Source: an uncultured Christensenellaceae bacterium (lineage in GTDB: Bacteria; Bacillota; Clostridia; Christensenellales; UMGS416). Taken from it: 64,000 nt of DNA. Position numbers and translations under genes: made by a program. Below are positions 52,872 to 61,945 of the stretch, one piece after another; the first letter of the stretch is position 1; each line of letters opens with the position of its first letter. The notes under the pieces are model-generated. The model worked only from the letters and a program-made list of their open reading frames with translations. It was not told the DNA's origin and made no database searches. The DNA is taken from contig CALWDW010000054.1 of assembly GCA_944376795.1 (NCBI GenBank), positions 1-64,000 on the forward strand, written 5' to 3'.

Positions 52872-54260
52872 TTGACGGATACAAAACGGGATCCCAATGA
52901 CTTCTCCCAGGGCCCGGTTTGGCGCAATATCGTGCGTCTGGCACTGCCCATGACCGTGGCGCAGGTGGTGCAGGTGCTCTATAACGTGGTGGACCGCATC
53001 TATATCGGCCACCTTCCCGGCGCCTCGGCCCTGGCCCTTACCGGTCTGGGGTTGACCTTTCCGATTCTCACCATTATCACCGCCTTTACCAACCTCTTCG
53101 GCATGGGCGGGGCCCCGCTCTGCTCCATTGCCCGGGGGCGCGGGGATACCCAAGAGGCCGAGCGCATTATGGGCAACACCCTAACCCTGCTGCTGGGCGC
53201 CGGGGTGATTCTTACCGGCGTCTGCCTTGCCTTGAAGCAGCCCATCCTCTACCTTTTCGGCGCCAGCGACGCCACGTATCCCTATGCCGACCAATACCTG
53301 TCGATCTATCTATTGGGCACGATCTTTGTGATGCTCAGCCTGGGAATGAACGGCTTTATCAATGCCCAGGGCTTTGCGCGGCAGGGAATGCTGACCATCG
53401 TGCTGGGAGCCGTTGCCAATATTCTGCTGGATCCGCTCTTTATCTTCGTGCTGGATATGGGCGTGCGGGGCGCGGCCCTGGCCACCGTCCTCTCCCAGAT
53501 GCTCTCGGCAATATGGGTGATGCGCTTCCTTACGGGGAAAAAGGCCGTCCTCCGGCTGCAAAGGAGAAATATGATCCTCTCCCTCCGGCTGGTGGGGCGC
53601 ATCGTGGGCTTGGGAACCTCCGGGTTCATTATGGCAGTGACCAACGGCCTGTGCCAGATCGTCTGCAACACCACCCTCCAGATCTATGGCAGAGACCTCT
53701 ATGTGGGGGTGATGACCGTGCTCAATTCGGTGCGGGAGATCATCGGTCTGCCTATCAACGGCATTACCAACGGCGCCCAGCCGGTGATGGGCTACAACTA
53801 CGGCGCCGGACAATATGCCCGGGTGCGGGCGGGAATCAAGTTCACCTCCATCATCGGCGTGTGCTATACCGTGGCCGCCTGGGTGGCCGTGATGCTGATC
53901 CCCGGGCCCTTTATCCACCTCTTTAACAGTAATCCCGCGCTGGTGGAGGCCGGTACCGCCGCCCTGCAGATCTATTTCTTCGGTTACTTCATGATGTCCC
54001 TGCAGTTCGCCGGGCAGGCCGCCTTCGTGGCCCTGGGTATGTCCCGGCAGGCCATCTTCTTCTCCCTGCTGCGCAAGGCCATCATCGTAATCCCCTTGAC
54101 CATCCTGCTGCCCCGGCTGGGCGGCCTGGGCGTGAACGGCGTCTTCCTGGCCGAACCTATTTCCAACTTCATCGGCGGCGCGGCCTGCTTTACCGCCATG
54201 ATGCTGCTGGTGTGGCGCCGGCTGGGGAAACAGCTTCCCACAGCTTCCTCTTCTCTTTGA
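52872..54260 (+). CDS. MATE-family efflux transporter (MepA/NorM type)
   Basis: A 462-aa, 12-helix MATE protein. It opens VWRNIVRLALPMTVAQVVQVLYNVVDRIYIGHLPG, with NPxD-like loops later (LLDPLFIFVLDMGVRGAALATVLSQ, PVMGYNYGAGQYARVR). The start is TTG 52872, preceded by GGAGAAAGGAG. It lies 58 bases after the MFS gene with no terminator. It is more MepA-like than the two MATE genes at 16458 and 17841 and is not their paralogue of recent origin. Substrate unknown. Confidence 0.9.
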   Translation: MTDTKRDPNDFSQGPVWRNIVRLALPMTVAQVVQVLYNVVDRIYIGHLPGASALALTGLGLTFPILTIITAFTNLFGMGGAPLCSIARGRGDTQEAERIMGNTLTLLLGAGVILTGVCLALKQPILYLFGASDATYPYADQYLSIYLLGTIFVMLSLGMNGFINAQGFARQGMLTIVLGAVANILLDPLFIFVLDMGVRGAALATVLSQMLSAIWVMRFLTGKKAVLRLQRRNMILSLRLVGRIVGLGTSGFIMAVTNGLCQIVCNTTLQIYGRDLYVGVMTVLNSVREIIGLPINGITNGAQPVMGYNYGAGQYARVRAGIKFTSIIGVCYTVAAWVAVMLIPGPFIHLFNSNPALVEAGTAALQIYFFGYFMMSLQFAGQAAFVALGMSRQAIFFSLLRKAIIVIPLTILLPRLGGLGVNGVFLAEPISNFIGGAACFTAMMLLVWRRLGKQLPTASSSL

Positions 54261-54293
54261 GCACGAATCCTTCGCACCGGCGCAAGATATGCC

Positions 54294-54323
54294 TTGTGGC
54301 GGGGAAGGGATTTGTGATATACT
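54294..54323 (+). promoter_or_regulatory. Promoter of the Gfo/Idh/MocA gene
   Basis: TTGTGG and TATACT are 18 bases apart, with a TG one base before the -10, 50 bases upstream of ATG 54376. Confidence 0.65.
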
Positions 54324-54375
54324 CTAGCTAAACGGAAAATCCGCGGGCTTGCCCGCAACAAAAGGAGATATGACT

Positions 54376-55545
54376 ATGGCTATTGGCGACGAGGTACTCA
54401 ATCAGTTTACTCAGGCGGTGGATGAGCCTGAGGTAGTGTTCGACGGCAAAAAGCTCAAGGTCGGCATCATTGGCACCGGCTGGATTGCCGAATCCCATAT
54501 CGAGAGCTACAAGCGCATGCCCGACGTGGAAATCGTGGCGGCCGCCGATCTCATCCCCGGCAAGGCCGAGGCCTTCATGAAGCGCTACGGCGTGGAAGGC
54601 GTTCGCTTCTATCCCAGCCACAAGGAAATGATCGACAGCGAAGAGCTGGACGCCGTCAGCGTCTGCACCTACAACACCGCCCACGCCGTCCCCACCATCT
54701 ATGCCCTGGAGCATGGCGTCAACGTGCTGCTGGAGAAACCCTTCACCGTCACCACCGAGGAGGCTGTCCAGGTGATGCGCGCCGAGAAGAAGAGCGGCAA
54801 GGTCCTCTCCATCGGCTTCCAGCCCCGCGGCGACGAGAATATGCAGATGATCAAGAAGATTGTCGACTCCGGAGTGCTGGGCAAGATCTACTACATCCAG
54901 ACCGGCGGCGGCCGCCGCCGCGGTATCCCCAACAGCACCTTTATCGAGAAGAGCACCGGCGGCATCGGCGCCCTGGGTGATATCGGCTGCTATTCCCTGG
55001 ACGTGGTGCTCAATGCCATCGGCTACCCCAAGCCCCTGACTGTGTCCGGCTACAAGTCCGCTTTCTTCGGTACCAACCCCAAGTATGCTACCCCCGATAG
55101 GTTCCACACCGCCGAGGAGAACGCCAAGCGCTTCAGCGTCGACGACTTCGCCGCCGCCTTTGTCCGGATGGAGGGCGATATCATCCTGGACTTCCGCATT
55201 GCGTGGGCCATGCATCCCGATACCTCCGGCGATACCATCATCTACGGCACCGAGGGCGCCCTGCGCATCCCCTCCACCGAGTGCTGGAACGGTACCTTTG
55301 ACAAGCCCATGACCCTGTACCACGACGTGGCCGGGTCCCAGGTGGAGACCACCATCCCCCTGATCCCCCACCGCGGTCCCGGACTCTTCGACATCAAGAT
55401 CCGCGGATTCCTGGATGCCGTAAAGAACGGCACCCCCGCGCCCGTGCCCACCAGCCAGATCCTGTACAACCAGGCCATCATCGACGGCATCTGCAAGTCC
55501 GCCGAGCTGGGCCATGAGATCGAGATCGAGATTCCCGAGATCTAA
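54376..55545 (+). CDS. Gfo/Idh/MocA-family oxidoreductase
   Basis: A 389-aa dehydrogenase. The Rossmann motif VGIIGTGWIAESHIESYKRMP begins near residue 30, followed by VLLEKPFTVTTEEA with the EKP motif and catalytic-side residues GGIGALGDIGCYSLD. ATG 54376 is seven bases after AAAGGAGA; ATG 54370 is too close. C-ending codons dominate, suggesting strong expression. It stands alone between GH5/transport genes and GH36/esterase, so it probably processes a sugar released by those enzymes. The exact reaction is unknown. Confidence 0.93.
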   Translation: MAIGDEVLNQFTQAVDEPEVVFDGKKLKVGIIGTGWIAESHIESYKRMPDVEIVAAADLIPGKAEAFMKRYGVEGVRFYPSHKEMIDSEELDAVSVCTYNTAHAVPTIYALEHGVNVLLEKPFTVTTEEAVQVMRAEKKSGKVLSIGFQPRGDENMQMIKKIVDSGVLGKIYYIQTGGGRRRGIPNSTFIEKSTGGIGALGDIGCYSLDVVLNAIGYPKPLTVSGYKSAFFGTNPKYATPDRFHTAEENAKRFSVDDFAAAFVRMEGDIILDFRIAWAMHPDTSGDTIIYGTEGALRIPSTECWNGTFDKPMTLYHDVAGSQVETTIPLIPHRGPGLFDIKIRGFLDAVKNGTPAPVPTSQILYNQAIIDGICKSAELGHEIEIEIPEI

Positions 55546-55574
55546 AATGCGGCACAGTCTGTAATCTATGCGCA

Positions 55575-55617
55575 GGCGGTGCGGAGAAGCTGCTTCTCCG
55601 CACCGCCTTCGTTCTTG
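55575..55617 (+). terminator. Terminator after the Gfo/Idh/MocA gene
   Basis: GGCGGTGCGGAGAAG pairs with CTTCTCCGCACCGCC, followed by TTCGTTCTT. Confidence 0.8.
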
Positions 55618-55773
55618 GCAGCCCCAAAACATCTGAAAAATGCCAGCGTGTATGGACAGGAACACAGCGCGGCCCGTCAGAGCGCTGCATCCCACTTCCC
55701 GGCTGCCGCCGCCTTCGGAAGAGGCTGGCAGAAGCTTTGCCTCTTTTTCCGGATTTCCGGAGAGAAAATGCTT

Positions 55774-55810
55774 AGGGGAGGAGAACCTTTGAAAAAGGTT
55801 CCCCTCCCCA
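55774..55810. repeat. Long palindrome, copy E of the dispersed family
   Basis: AGGGGAGGAGAACCTTT and GGTTCCCCTCCCC form near-complementary arms around AAAAA. It lies 19 bases from the GH36 stop and may end that transcript. Confidence 0.75.
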
Positions 55811-55828
55811 ATACGGATCTTATGCTGC

Positions 55829-57877
55829 CTAGGCCTGGCCGCCGCGCTCCACGAAGACCACCCGGGCGCCGTCTTTCTCTAGATCCACGGTCAGGTCCAG
55901 AGCCCCGGAAGGCAAAACCGTGCAGCTGTCTGCACCCGTGACCGCATAGGGCCCATCCGGCAGCGCGCGGGTGACGTGCCGGTAGGTTCCCGCCTTCGCC
56001 GCGAAAAAGACCACTACGCCAACGCCGTCTTCGTCTAGTTTCTCGTGAATTTCCGGGCTGATGCCCCGGTGTCCTACGACCCGCGGATAGGCCCGGGTTA
56101 CCGACTGGGCCACACGCTTATACCGGGCGAGACCCCGGCCCAGGTGCTCAATTTCTTCCGGCGTGAGAGAGGACAGGTCACCCCAGATACCGTTGCCACC
56201 CAGAACCAAAGAGGCTAAGGAATTGTCCTGCGCGGTGGCATTGCCGTCGGGAAGGTAATGGGTTAAGAACAGAATGCTGGGGACGATCCCATCATATAGA
56301 GCGCCCGAGCGGCAGAACCGGGGCCGGGCCGCACCGGGGAAGAAAAATAGATTGCTCCAGCCCCACAGTCCCACCGCCAGTTTGTTGGAGTCAGCATGGG
56401 CGTCTTCCGGGAAGTCGAAGTCCATGGCGTAGGGCCCATTATTGACCAGGAAGTACTTCCCCGCCGAAAGGAAGCCTAGACCCACAAAGCGCCCGCCCTC
56501 CGTGATGTCAAAGTCAAAGATCACTCCCGGGCAGCGACGGGTGACTTCCTCCACAATGTGGATCATAGACAGGCCCATCTGGTAGGAGTAGGCCTGGGCC
56601 CGCTCCTCCGGAGTGTTGGACTCGTCTCCATGGCGGTGGAGAGGGGAGTCGCAGCCATACTGCCCGATCCCGTCCCACTTAATATAGGAGACGCCCCAAT
56701 CCCGGCAGATATGCACCAGCTGCTCGATGTGATAGTCGGCGTAGCCGCTGGCTAGGCACATACCGCAGCTCTCCTCGGTCTCCCACACCGGGCTGAAGCT
56801 GGTTTGCCCCTGCTGGGACATGGCCCACTCGGGATGATCCTGGTAAACACGGGAAGAGCGCGCCGCTACCGTGGGATTGAACCAGAGACCCAGCTTCATG
56901 CCGTACCCCGCTAGCCGCTGCCGAATGGGCTCCAGGCCCCGGGGGAAACGGCCCGTGTCTACCTGCCAGTCTCCCGTTTTTCCAAACCAGCCCGTGTCGA
57001 TGACAAAAACGTCAATCCCCAGAGTATGGGCCACATCAATCTCCTGGAGTACCCGCTCCTCGTGCATCTCTGCCAGATAGGGACGCCCGCCATAATTGTT
57101 GACCCGTTCCTGGTAATTCCATGTATTATAGAAAAGATAGGGCTGTCGGGATTCGGTGTTCTCGCTGATCTCCTCCAAAAGGAACCGGCGATAGCCCCGG
57201 AGCAATGATTCTCGGTCACCGGCGACGCTGCCAAGCTGGAACCAGCAGGTGGCGTACCCCGCGACTAGCTGCCCGGGGAAGGTATTCCCCTTGACTGCAC
57301 GCAGCGATAGAAGTCCCTCGGAAACCGTGAATTCCAGATATCGATCGGGTGCGTCGGCTCCATGCTCGTACGCCATCAGCGACGTATGACCCGGCTGCTC
57401 CAGCAGCGCGATCGGCCCGATGAACTGTGTCCCGGCCGCTACCTCCTCTTGCGACAGAGGGCGGATATTGGGCGTATAGCTATGCACCATGGCGTCAAAC
57501 TGGGCTAACTGAATCTCGGTGAGGGAGGTCTGGGCGTCCCTAGGCGTGGCCAAATACAGCGCCGGCTCCCCTCGGGTAAAGGCGTAGTGCTCCCCCGGAT
57601 CCAAAAAACGATACTGCAGACGCAGAAGAGGACTTCCGGGAAAAGTCCGCAGCACCAGCTCCATGACCAGTCCCGGAAAATCCGCTTGGGTATAGCCATA
57701 TACCCATTCTTCGCCGCCATGGCGCAGCACCCGGCTGCTGGCAAGCCCCTGAGGAATGAGAGCTTTGCCAAAGATTCGCCCATCGATGGTGAACCGAGGC
57801 GCCTGGATGGGCGTACCTGCCCATACCAGCAGCGCTTCCCCTTGGGTGAGTGAGTCTATCATGGTGAGATATTGCAT
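55829..57877 (-). CDS. Alpha-galactosidase, glycoside hydrolase family 36
   Basis: A 682-aa retaining alpha-galactosidase. An N-terminal beta-supersandwich is followed by a TIM barrel with FYNTWNYQERV, VIDTGWFGKTGDWQVD, LGLWFNP and SYIKWDGIG, the Asp of IKWD being the nucleophile; DITEGGRF lies in the acid/base region. A C-terminal beta domain completes it. No signal peptide. ATG 57877 follows TTTGGAGGTAAGC. It is 35 bases after the SGNH hydrolase gene and probably co-transcribed with it, so acetylated galactosides are a plausible shared target. Confidence 0.93.
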   Translation of the reverse strand: MQYLTMIDSLTQGEALLVWAGTPIQAPRFTIDGRIFGKALIPQGLASSRVLRHGGEEWVYGYTQADFPGLVMELVLRTFPGSPLLRLQYRFLDPGEHYAFTRGEPALYLATPRDAQTSLTEIQLAQFDAMVHSYTPNIRPLSQEEVAAGTQFIGPIALLEQPGHTSLMAYEHGADAPDRYLEFTVSEGLLSLRAVKGNTFPGQLVAGYATCWFQLGSVAGDRESLLRGYRRFLLEEISENTESRQPYLFYNTWNYQERVNNYGGRPYLAEMHEERVLQEIDVAHTLGIDVFVIDTGWFGKTGDWQVDTGRFPRGLEPIRQRLAGYGMKLGLWFNPTVAARSSRVYQDHPEWAMSQQGQTSFSPVWETEESCGMCLASGYADYHIEQLVHICRDWGVSYIKWDGIGQYGCDSPLHRHGDESNTPEERAQAYSYQMGLSMIHIVEEVTRRCPGVIFDFDITEGGRFVGLGFLSAGKYFLVNNGPYAMDFDFPEDAHADSNKLAVGLWGWSNLFFFPGAARPRFCRSGALYDGIVPSILFLTHYLPDGNATAQDNSLASLVLGGNGIWGDLSSLTPEEIEHLGRGLARYKRVAQSVTRAYPRVVGHRGISPEIHEKLDEDGVGVVVFFAAKAGTYRHVTRALPDGPYAVTGADSCTVLPSGALDLTVDLEKDGARVVFVERGGQA

Positions 57878-57912
57878 GCTTACCTCCAAATCATCGCAGA
57901 AGGGTCAGGGCA

Positions 57913-58989
57913 TTAGGCCAGCATGAAGGATTCAATCCGGACAAAATCTCCGGAGGATTCAGGAAGATGCGGCACTGTCCGAAGCGTCACTTCATGGATA
58001 CCTAAGGGAAGGTCATCCGCCAAAATCGCATAGCTGAGACGGTTGGGATACTGGATAACCGTGGAGTCCCAGGCCGAGAACAGCCGCGGCGCGCCCCCGT
58101 CGATCTGCACCTCGATCTGTCCGGCATCCCGGTCCACAATCCAAAAGACCCCCAGGACACGGCCGGTAAAGGTGAAACGCATGGTCGAATCCAGTCCGTG
58201 GCTGACCATGAAGTACAGATGCTGACCCCACATATCCACCGGCCCGCCCAAGAAACCTTCCTGCTCCACCAGCGCCGCCGGATAGAGCCGCGCCGTCTCC
58301 CAGCACAGAGGATCCAGCCGCGCCGGAAGAGGCGCTACATCCGGCTGCACGGCCGCCTCCATCTGCGCGGTCAGCAGGGCGAAGGCCTCCTGCGCGTAGA
58401 CGGCATGGCCGGCGCTCCGAGGATGGACGGCATCGCTGAGGGCCTCCTCCCGCGTCAACGCGCCGCGGCGAATGGCTTCGTACAGCGTACGTCCATTGTG
58501 CAGTACCGGGATGCCGTAGGCTTCGGCAATGCGCTGGTGCAGGGCCGCCATGGGAGGCTCCTCCCCCCGCTCCCAATACGCGGGATGGTGATCGATATCC
58601 AGCATCAGCAGCACCATCATGGCTGCCTCCGGACAGACTGTGCGACACTTGCGGAGCAGTCCCTCAAAGGCGCGCGCCACCCGTTGGGGATCGGTACCCC
58701 CGTCATTGACCGTGAACTCAATGAAAATCATGTCCGGCTTGTGGCAGAGCACCTGGCTGCCGGCGCGGAAGACCGCAAAGTCCGAACCGGTGCCGCTGAT
58801 TCCACCGTTCACCTCCTGGATTGGGCAGTGAGGATACTGGGCCATAAGCTGGGTCGTGGTGCGGGCGCGCCAGCTGATGCCGGTGGGCGGGGTGTCCTCC
58901 CCTGCCATGGTGATGGATCCGCCAATATAACCAAGAGTGACGGGGAGATTTCGCTCCAGCTTCTGCCGGAGAATGCCGTAGTTCTGCAT
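57913..58989 (-). CDS. SGNH/GDSL-family esterase (carbohydrate acetylesterase-like)
   Basis: A 358-aa hydrolase. Block I is YIGGSIT with Ser25, block II NGGISGTGS, block III FTVNDGG with Asn, and DAVHP near the middle supplies the catalytic Asp-His. The C-terminal roughly 130 residues form a beta-sandwich-like domain. No signal peptide, so it acts inside the cell, likely removing acetyl groups from imported oligosaccharides before GH36 acts. ATG 58989 follows AAAGGAGCC. The promoter is at 59051-59079. Confidence 0.9.
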   Translation of the reverse strand: MQNYGILRQKLERNLPVTLGYIGGSITMAGEDTPPTGISWRARTTTQLMAQYPHCPIQEVNGGISGTGSDFAVFRAGSQVLCHKPDMIFIEFTVNDGGTDPQRVARAFEGLLRKCRTVCPEAAMMVLLMLDIDHHPAYWERGEEPPMAALHQRIAEAYGIPVLHNGRTLYEAIRRGALTREEALSDAVHPRSAGHAVYAQEAFALLTAQMEAAVQPDVAPLPARLDPLCWETARLYPAALVEQEGFLGGPVDMWGQHLYFMVSHGLDSTMRFTFTGRVLGVFWIVDRDAGQIEVQIDGGAPRLFSAWDSTVIQYPNRLSYAILADDLPLGIHEVTLRTVPHLPESSGDFVRIESFMLA

Positions 58990-59050
58990 AGAAGGCTCCT
59001 TTCTGCCGAAGGCATGGCGACGGGAGCCCCAAAGGCTCCGGATACTGCCG

Positions 59051-59079
59051 ATTGTACCACTTGCCGGATGCCAAAACCA
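59051..59079 (-). promoter_or_regulatory. Promoter of the SGNH/GH36 operon
   Basis: On the minus strand TGGTTT and TACAAT are separated by 17 bases, with the extended element TGGTACAAT. Confidence 0.6.
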
Positions 59080-59162
59080 TGGACAGGGTTCACCTTCCTA
59101 TTGAAGATAGTGGCCTGTGCGATTGCACCGCCTGGATGAGGAATGCCTTGGTATGGCTTACA

Positions 59163-59182
59163 GATCTTGACGACTCAAGATC
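59163..59182. promoter_or_regulatory. Perfect 8-bp dyad, possible operator
   Basis: GATCTTGA and TCAAGATC are separated by CGAC, between the divergent SGNH/GH36 and GH43 promoters. Confidence 0.4.
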
Positions 59183-59421
59183 ATTTGCCGGTACGCGCTT
59201 CCCGGAACACTTCCCTAGCGGTCGGTGGGGAATCCCCGGGAGGAAGTACTGCTTCTTCACTGCCTGGGGTGCGGCGGAGCATCCTGCGGAAACAGAAACG
59301 GGGGAGTCTCTGCGCGTGGCATGCTATGCAGGACGGCACGGAATGCGTATGCGCCGTAAAGCAGCTTGCATAAAAAAGCAGACCGCTGCTCCGCTATTCC
59401 ACAAAACACAGGGGAAGCAGA

Positions 59422-59450
59422 TAGAATTTGAGCCCGGAACATGGTACAAT
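59422..59450 (+). promoter_or_regulatory. Promoter of the GH43 gene
   Basis: TAGAAT and TACAAT are separated by 17 bases, with an extended -10 TGGTACAAT as in the opposing promoter. Confidence 0.55.
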
Positions 59451-59498
59451 GAAGTCTCGCAGGACAGGGCCCTTTCAAGATTAGCAGGGAGGCAGCGC

Positions 59499-61001
59499 AT
59501 GCATTACCAAAATCCGATCATTCCGGGATTCAATCCGGATCCCAGTATCACCCGTAAGGGAGACGACTACTATCTGGTTACATCCAGCTTTGAATTCTTT
59601 CCCGGCGTACCGGTCTATCACAGCCGCGACCTGACCCATTGGCACAGAATCGGGCACGCCCTGGATCGCGAAAGCCAGCTGGCGCTGCGGGGCGCCCGGG
59701 CTTCCGGCGGCATCTACGCCCCCACCATCCGCTATCACCAGGGCATGTTTTACATGACCACCACCAACGTGACGGGAGGCGGCAACCTCATCGTACACGC
59801 CCAGGACCCTGCCGGGCCTTGGAGCGATCCCGTTTGGATCGAGCAGGACGGAATCGATCCCTCTCTCTTCTTCGACGAGGACGGCAAGGTTTACTTTACC
59901 TCCACCCAGTACGATCACCAACGGCAGGGGATCGGGATGTGCCAGGTAGATCCCCTTACCGGGCAAAAGCTCTCCGATACGCGGATCCTTTGGTATGGGA
60001 CCGGCGGACGCTATCCCGAAGCCCCCCACATCTACCGCGTCGGCGCGTGGTATTACCTGATGATTGCTGAAGGCGGCACTGAATTTGGACATATGGTGAC
60101 CATTGCCCGGTCCCAATCCCCTTGGGGACCCTACCAGGGGTGCCCGCATAACCCCATCCTCACCCATCGCGATGGGATGTTTACCCGCATTGCCGGCGTC
60201 GGCCACGCCGATCTGGTCCAGGATCCCCAGGGAGGATGGTGGATGGTCTGCCTGGGCTACCGGCTGAGCCAGATGTTCTTCCATCACCTGGGAAGAGAGG
60301 TCTTCCTGGCCCCGGTGCAGTGGGAGGACGGGTGGCCGGTGGTCAACCAGGGACGGCTGCTGGAAGAAGAAATGGATGCTCCTGGCCTTCCGGATCCGGC
60401 CCCGTGGCCCCAGCCTCCGGTGCGGGACTTCCTGATGGAACGCGGCAGGGAATGGTTTTTCCTGCGCAATCCCCGGGAGGAAAACTACCGCTTTGGCGTG
60501 GAAGGCATGACCCTCACCGCCGGCGAGGACGGCCTGGACGGCACCGGCGCCCCTACTATGCTGCTGCGCCGGCAGGAACACTTCGCCATGCGCACCGAGA
60601 CCGAGGTCTCCCCCCGGCGACTCGGCCCCGGCGGGCGCTGTGGGATGACCCTCTTTTACAACGGAGAGCATCACTATGACCTCTATCTGACCCAAAACCA
60701 GCAGGGATACCGCCTGCAGCTGACCAAAACTGTGGCCGATATTGTGGTCACTACCGCGGACATCCCGTGGGACGCCGCCGCCCGCCTGCGCATCGAGGCG
60801 GACCGGGACGTATACCGTTTCTCCTATGCCTGGCCGGGATCGGAGGACTTTACTCCCCTGGGCAGCGGCGTTACCCGGCTGCTGAGCACCGAGGCCACGC
60901 CCCTGAGCTTTACCGGCGTGGTGATCGGCCTGTTCGCCACCGGTGACTGTGAAGCGGTTTTCCGCTACTTTGACTACGAGCCGCAGGAAGAAAAACCCTA
61001 G
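59499..61001 (+). CDS. Glycoside hydrolase family 43 (beta-xylosidase/arabinofuranosidase type)
   Basis: A 500-aa enzyme with a five-bladed beta-propeller: NPIIPGFNPDPSITRKGDDYYLVTSSFEFFPGVPVYHSRDLTHW carries the catalytic base Asp14, GIDPSLFFDEDGKVYF the second Asp, and YPEAPHIY the acid Glu. Residues about 310-500 are the C-terminal beta-sandwich of xylosidase-type GH43. No signal peptide. ATG 59499 follows AGGGAGG, although the frame continues open to 59052. It releases xylose or arabinose from imported xylo-oligosaccharides and fits the isomerase genes upstream. It is ended by the terminator at 61021-61077. Confidence 0.94.
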   Translation: MHYQNPIIPGFNPDPSITRKGDDYYLVTSSFEFFPGVPVYHSRDLTHWHRIGHALDRESQLALRGARASGGIYAPTIRYHQGMFYMTTTNVTGGGNLIVHAQDPAGPWSDPVWIEQDGIDPSLFFDEDGKVYFTSTQYDHQRQGIGMCQVDPLTGQKLSDTRILWYGTGGRYPEAPHIYRVGAWYYLMIAEGGTEFGHMVTIARSQSPWGPYQGCPHNPILTHRDGMFTRIAGVGHADLVQDPQGGWWMVCLGYRLSQMFFHHLGREVFLAPVQWEDGWPVVNQGRLLEEEMDAPGLPDPAPWPQPPVRDFLMERGREWFFLRNPREENYRFGVEGMTLTAGEDGLDGTGAPTMLLRRQEHFAMRTETEVSPRRLGPGGRCGMTLFYNGEHHYDLYLTQNQQGYRLQLTKTVADIVVTTADIPWDAAARLRIEADRDVYRFSYAWPGSEDFTPLGSGVTRLLSTEATPLSFTGVVIGLFATGDCEAVFRYFDYEPQEEKP

Positions 61002-61020
61002 AATATTCGGACAAAGCAAT

Positions 61021-61077
61021 ACGCCGTACCGTGACAGCGCCCATCAACCGGCCGCATCGTGGTACGGCGTTTTTTTG
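61021..61077 (+). terminator. Intrinsic terminator after the GH43 gene
   Basis: ACGCCGTACC pairs with GGTACGGCGT around a long interior, followed by TTTTTTT. Confidence 0.85.
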
Positions 61078-61163
61078 TGTCGGAGGGCTGGCGGCATAGG
61101 GAGCGCGAGGCAATTTACGAAAAGGCAGGACTCCGAACTATTATAGGAGAAATTTGTTCTCTA

Positions 61164-61192
61164 TTGACAAACATATGTTCTTATTATAGTAT
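61164..61192 (+). promoter_or_regulatory. Prophage promoter with LexA-like box
   Basis: TTGACA is followed after 17 bases by TAGTAT. The spacer contains AAACATATGTTC, close to the Gram-positive SOS box CGAACRNRYGTTYG, so the unit is probably repressed by LexA and opened by DNA damage. Confidence 0.6.
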
Positions 61193-61213
61193 GGTGAAGA
61201 AGGAGGGGGAAGG

Positions 61214-61423
61214 ATGGCGATGATTTGTGTCAACCGGTGCCGGGAGTGCACGGGCTGCATGCACTGCCAGGAGCCGCCGGCGCCCTGTCGTGTCTGCGAT
61301 GCCTGCGGCGGCTGGATCCTGGAGGGCGAAGACTATCTCCGAATTGCTGTGCCAGGGAGACCGGCCCTGGCGCTCTGTGCCGCGTGCGTGGAAGAAGCTT
61401 GGAACCGGGAATGGAACCAATAG
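61214..61423 (+). CDS. Small Cys-rich protein, probable zinc ribbon, prophage
   Basis: A 69-aa protein with CVNRCRECTGCMHC, CRVCDACGGW and CAACVEEAW, three CxxC-type groups that would bind one or two zinc ions. Small zinc-ribbon proteins of this kind precede late regulators in many Firmicute prophages. The start may be ATG 61214 or ATG 61220, both after AGGAGGGGGAAG. It is followed 9 bases later by the sigma-like gene. Confidence 0.72.
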   Translation: MAMICVNRCRECTGCMHCQEPPAPCRVCDACGGWILEGEDYLRIAVPGRPALALCAACVEEAWNREWNQ

Positions 61424-61432
61424 GAGGGGAGC

Positions 61433-61873
61433 ATGGAGATCCGGGAAAGACTGGAACGCTGCCGTACGCTGCGTCGGGAGACCCAGGAGCTGCGGGATAG
61501 GCTGGAAGAGCTGCGGGAGGATATGATCCGGTGCACTTCCCATCCACCGGACGGCATGCCCAGGGCCTCGCGGCGCGGACCGGATCGGATTGCCGACGCG
61601 CTGGGTAAGCTGGAAGCGCTGGCCGAACGTCTGGCCCTGCGGATCCTGGAACAGGAGCGGGAGCTCCAAACCGTGGAGGCGCTGCTGGAATTTCTCCCGC
61701 CGGTGCAGCGCAGGATTATGCAGCTGCGCTACATCCGGGGCTTGGAATGGGAACAGGTGGCTCTGGAGGAGCACTATAGCGAACGTCACTGCCGCAGGAT
61801 CCATGACGAGGCGGCCCGAAGACTGGACGCCATGCCGGAAAGCAACTCGAGGATGTCCGACAATGTCCGGTGA
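61433..61873 (+). CDS. Phage sigma-70 region 4-like/ArpU-like transcription regulator
   Basis: A 146-aa protein. The N-terminal half is a coiled coil (residues 2-35 and 57-80). The C-terminal part, LPPVQRRIMQLRYIRGLEWEQVALEEHYSERHCRRIHDEAARRL, is a sigma region 4-type helix-turn-helix as in late-gene activators of Firmicute phages. Its position just ahead of the terminase promoter supports control of phage late transcription. The start at 61433 follows AGGAGGGGAGC. Confidence 0.86.
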   Translation: MEIRERLERCRTLRRETQELRDRLEELREDMIRCTSHPPDGMPRASRRGPDRIADALGKLEALAERLALRILEQERELQTVEALLEFLPPVQRRIMQLRYIRGLEWEQVALEEHYSERHCRRIHDEAARRLDAMPESNSRMSDNVR

Positions 61874-61881
61874 AAGTGTGC

Positions 61882-61945
61882 TATAATGGCAGCGTGAAAA
61901 AGTGCAGGGAGCGCCCGGCGGTCAGCCGGCGCTCCCTGTCCGCGT
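61882..61945 (+). promoter_or_regulatory. Promoter followed at once by a terminator-like hairpin, ahead of terminase
   Basis: An extended -10 TGCTATAAT (61882-61887) is followed 18 bases later by a hairpin, GCAGGGAGCGCC against GGCGCTCCCTG (61904-61938), with CCGCGTTTTGG after it. A start site just before a terminator resembles the leader of a phage late operon under antitermination. Confidence 0.55.

Larger units (their letters stand above)
58990..59498. other. Divergent intergenic region between the SGNH esterase and GH43 genes
   Basis: No gene of its own is supported, although the GH43 frame stays open upstream to 59052. It contains promoters for both sides and a perfect dyad GATCTTGA-CGAC-TCAAGATC at 59163-59182 that could bind a shared regulator. 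Confidence 0.5.

Noticed and set aside
59052-59498. In-frame N-terminal extension of the GH43 protein by 149 codons
   Set aside because: GH43 enzymes of this type begin at NPIIPGFNPDPS; ATG 59499 has a good ribosome-binding site and a promoter lies inside the extension.
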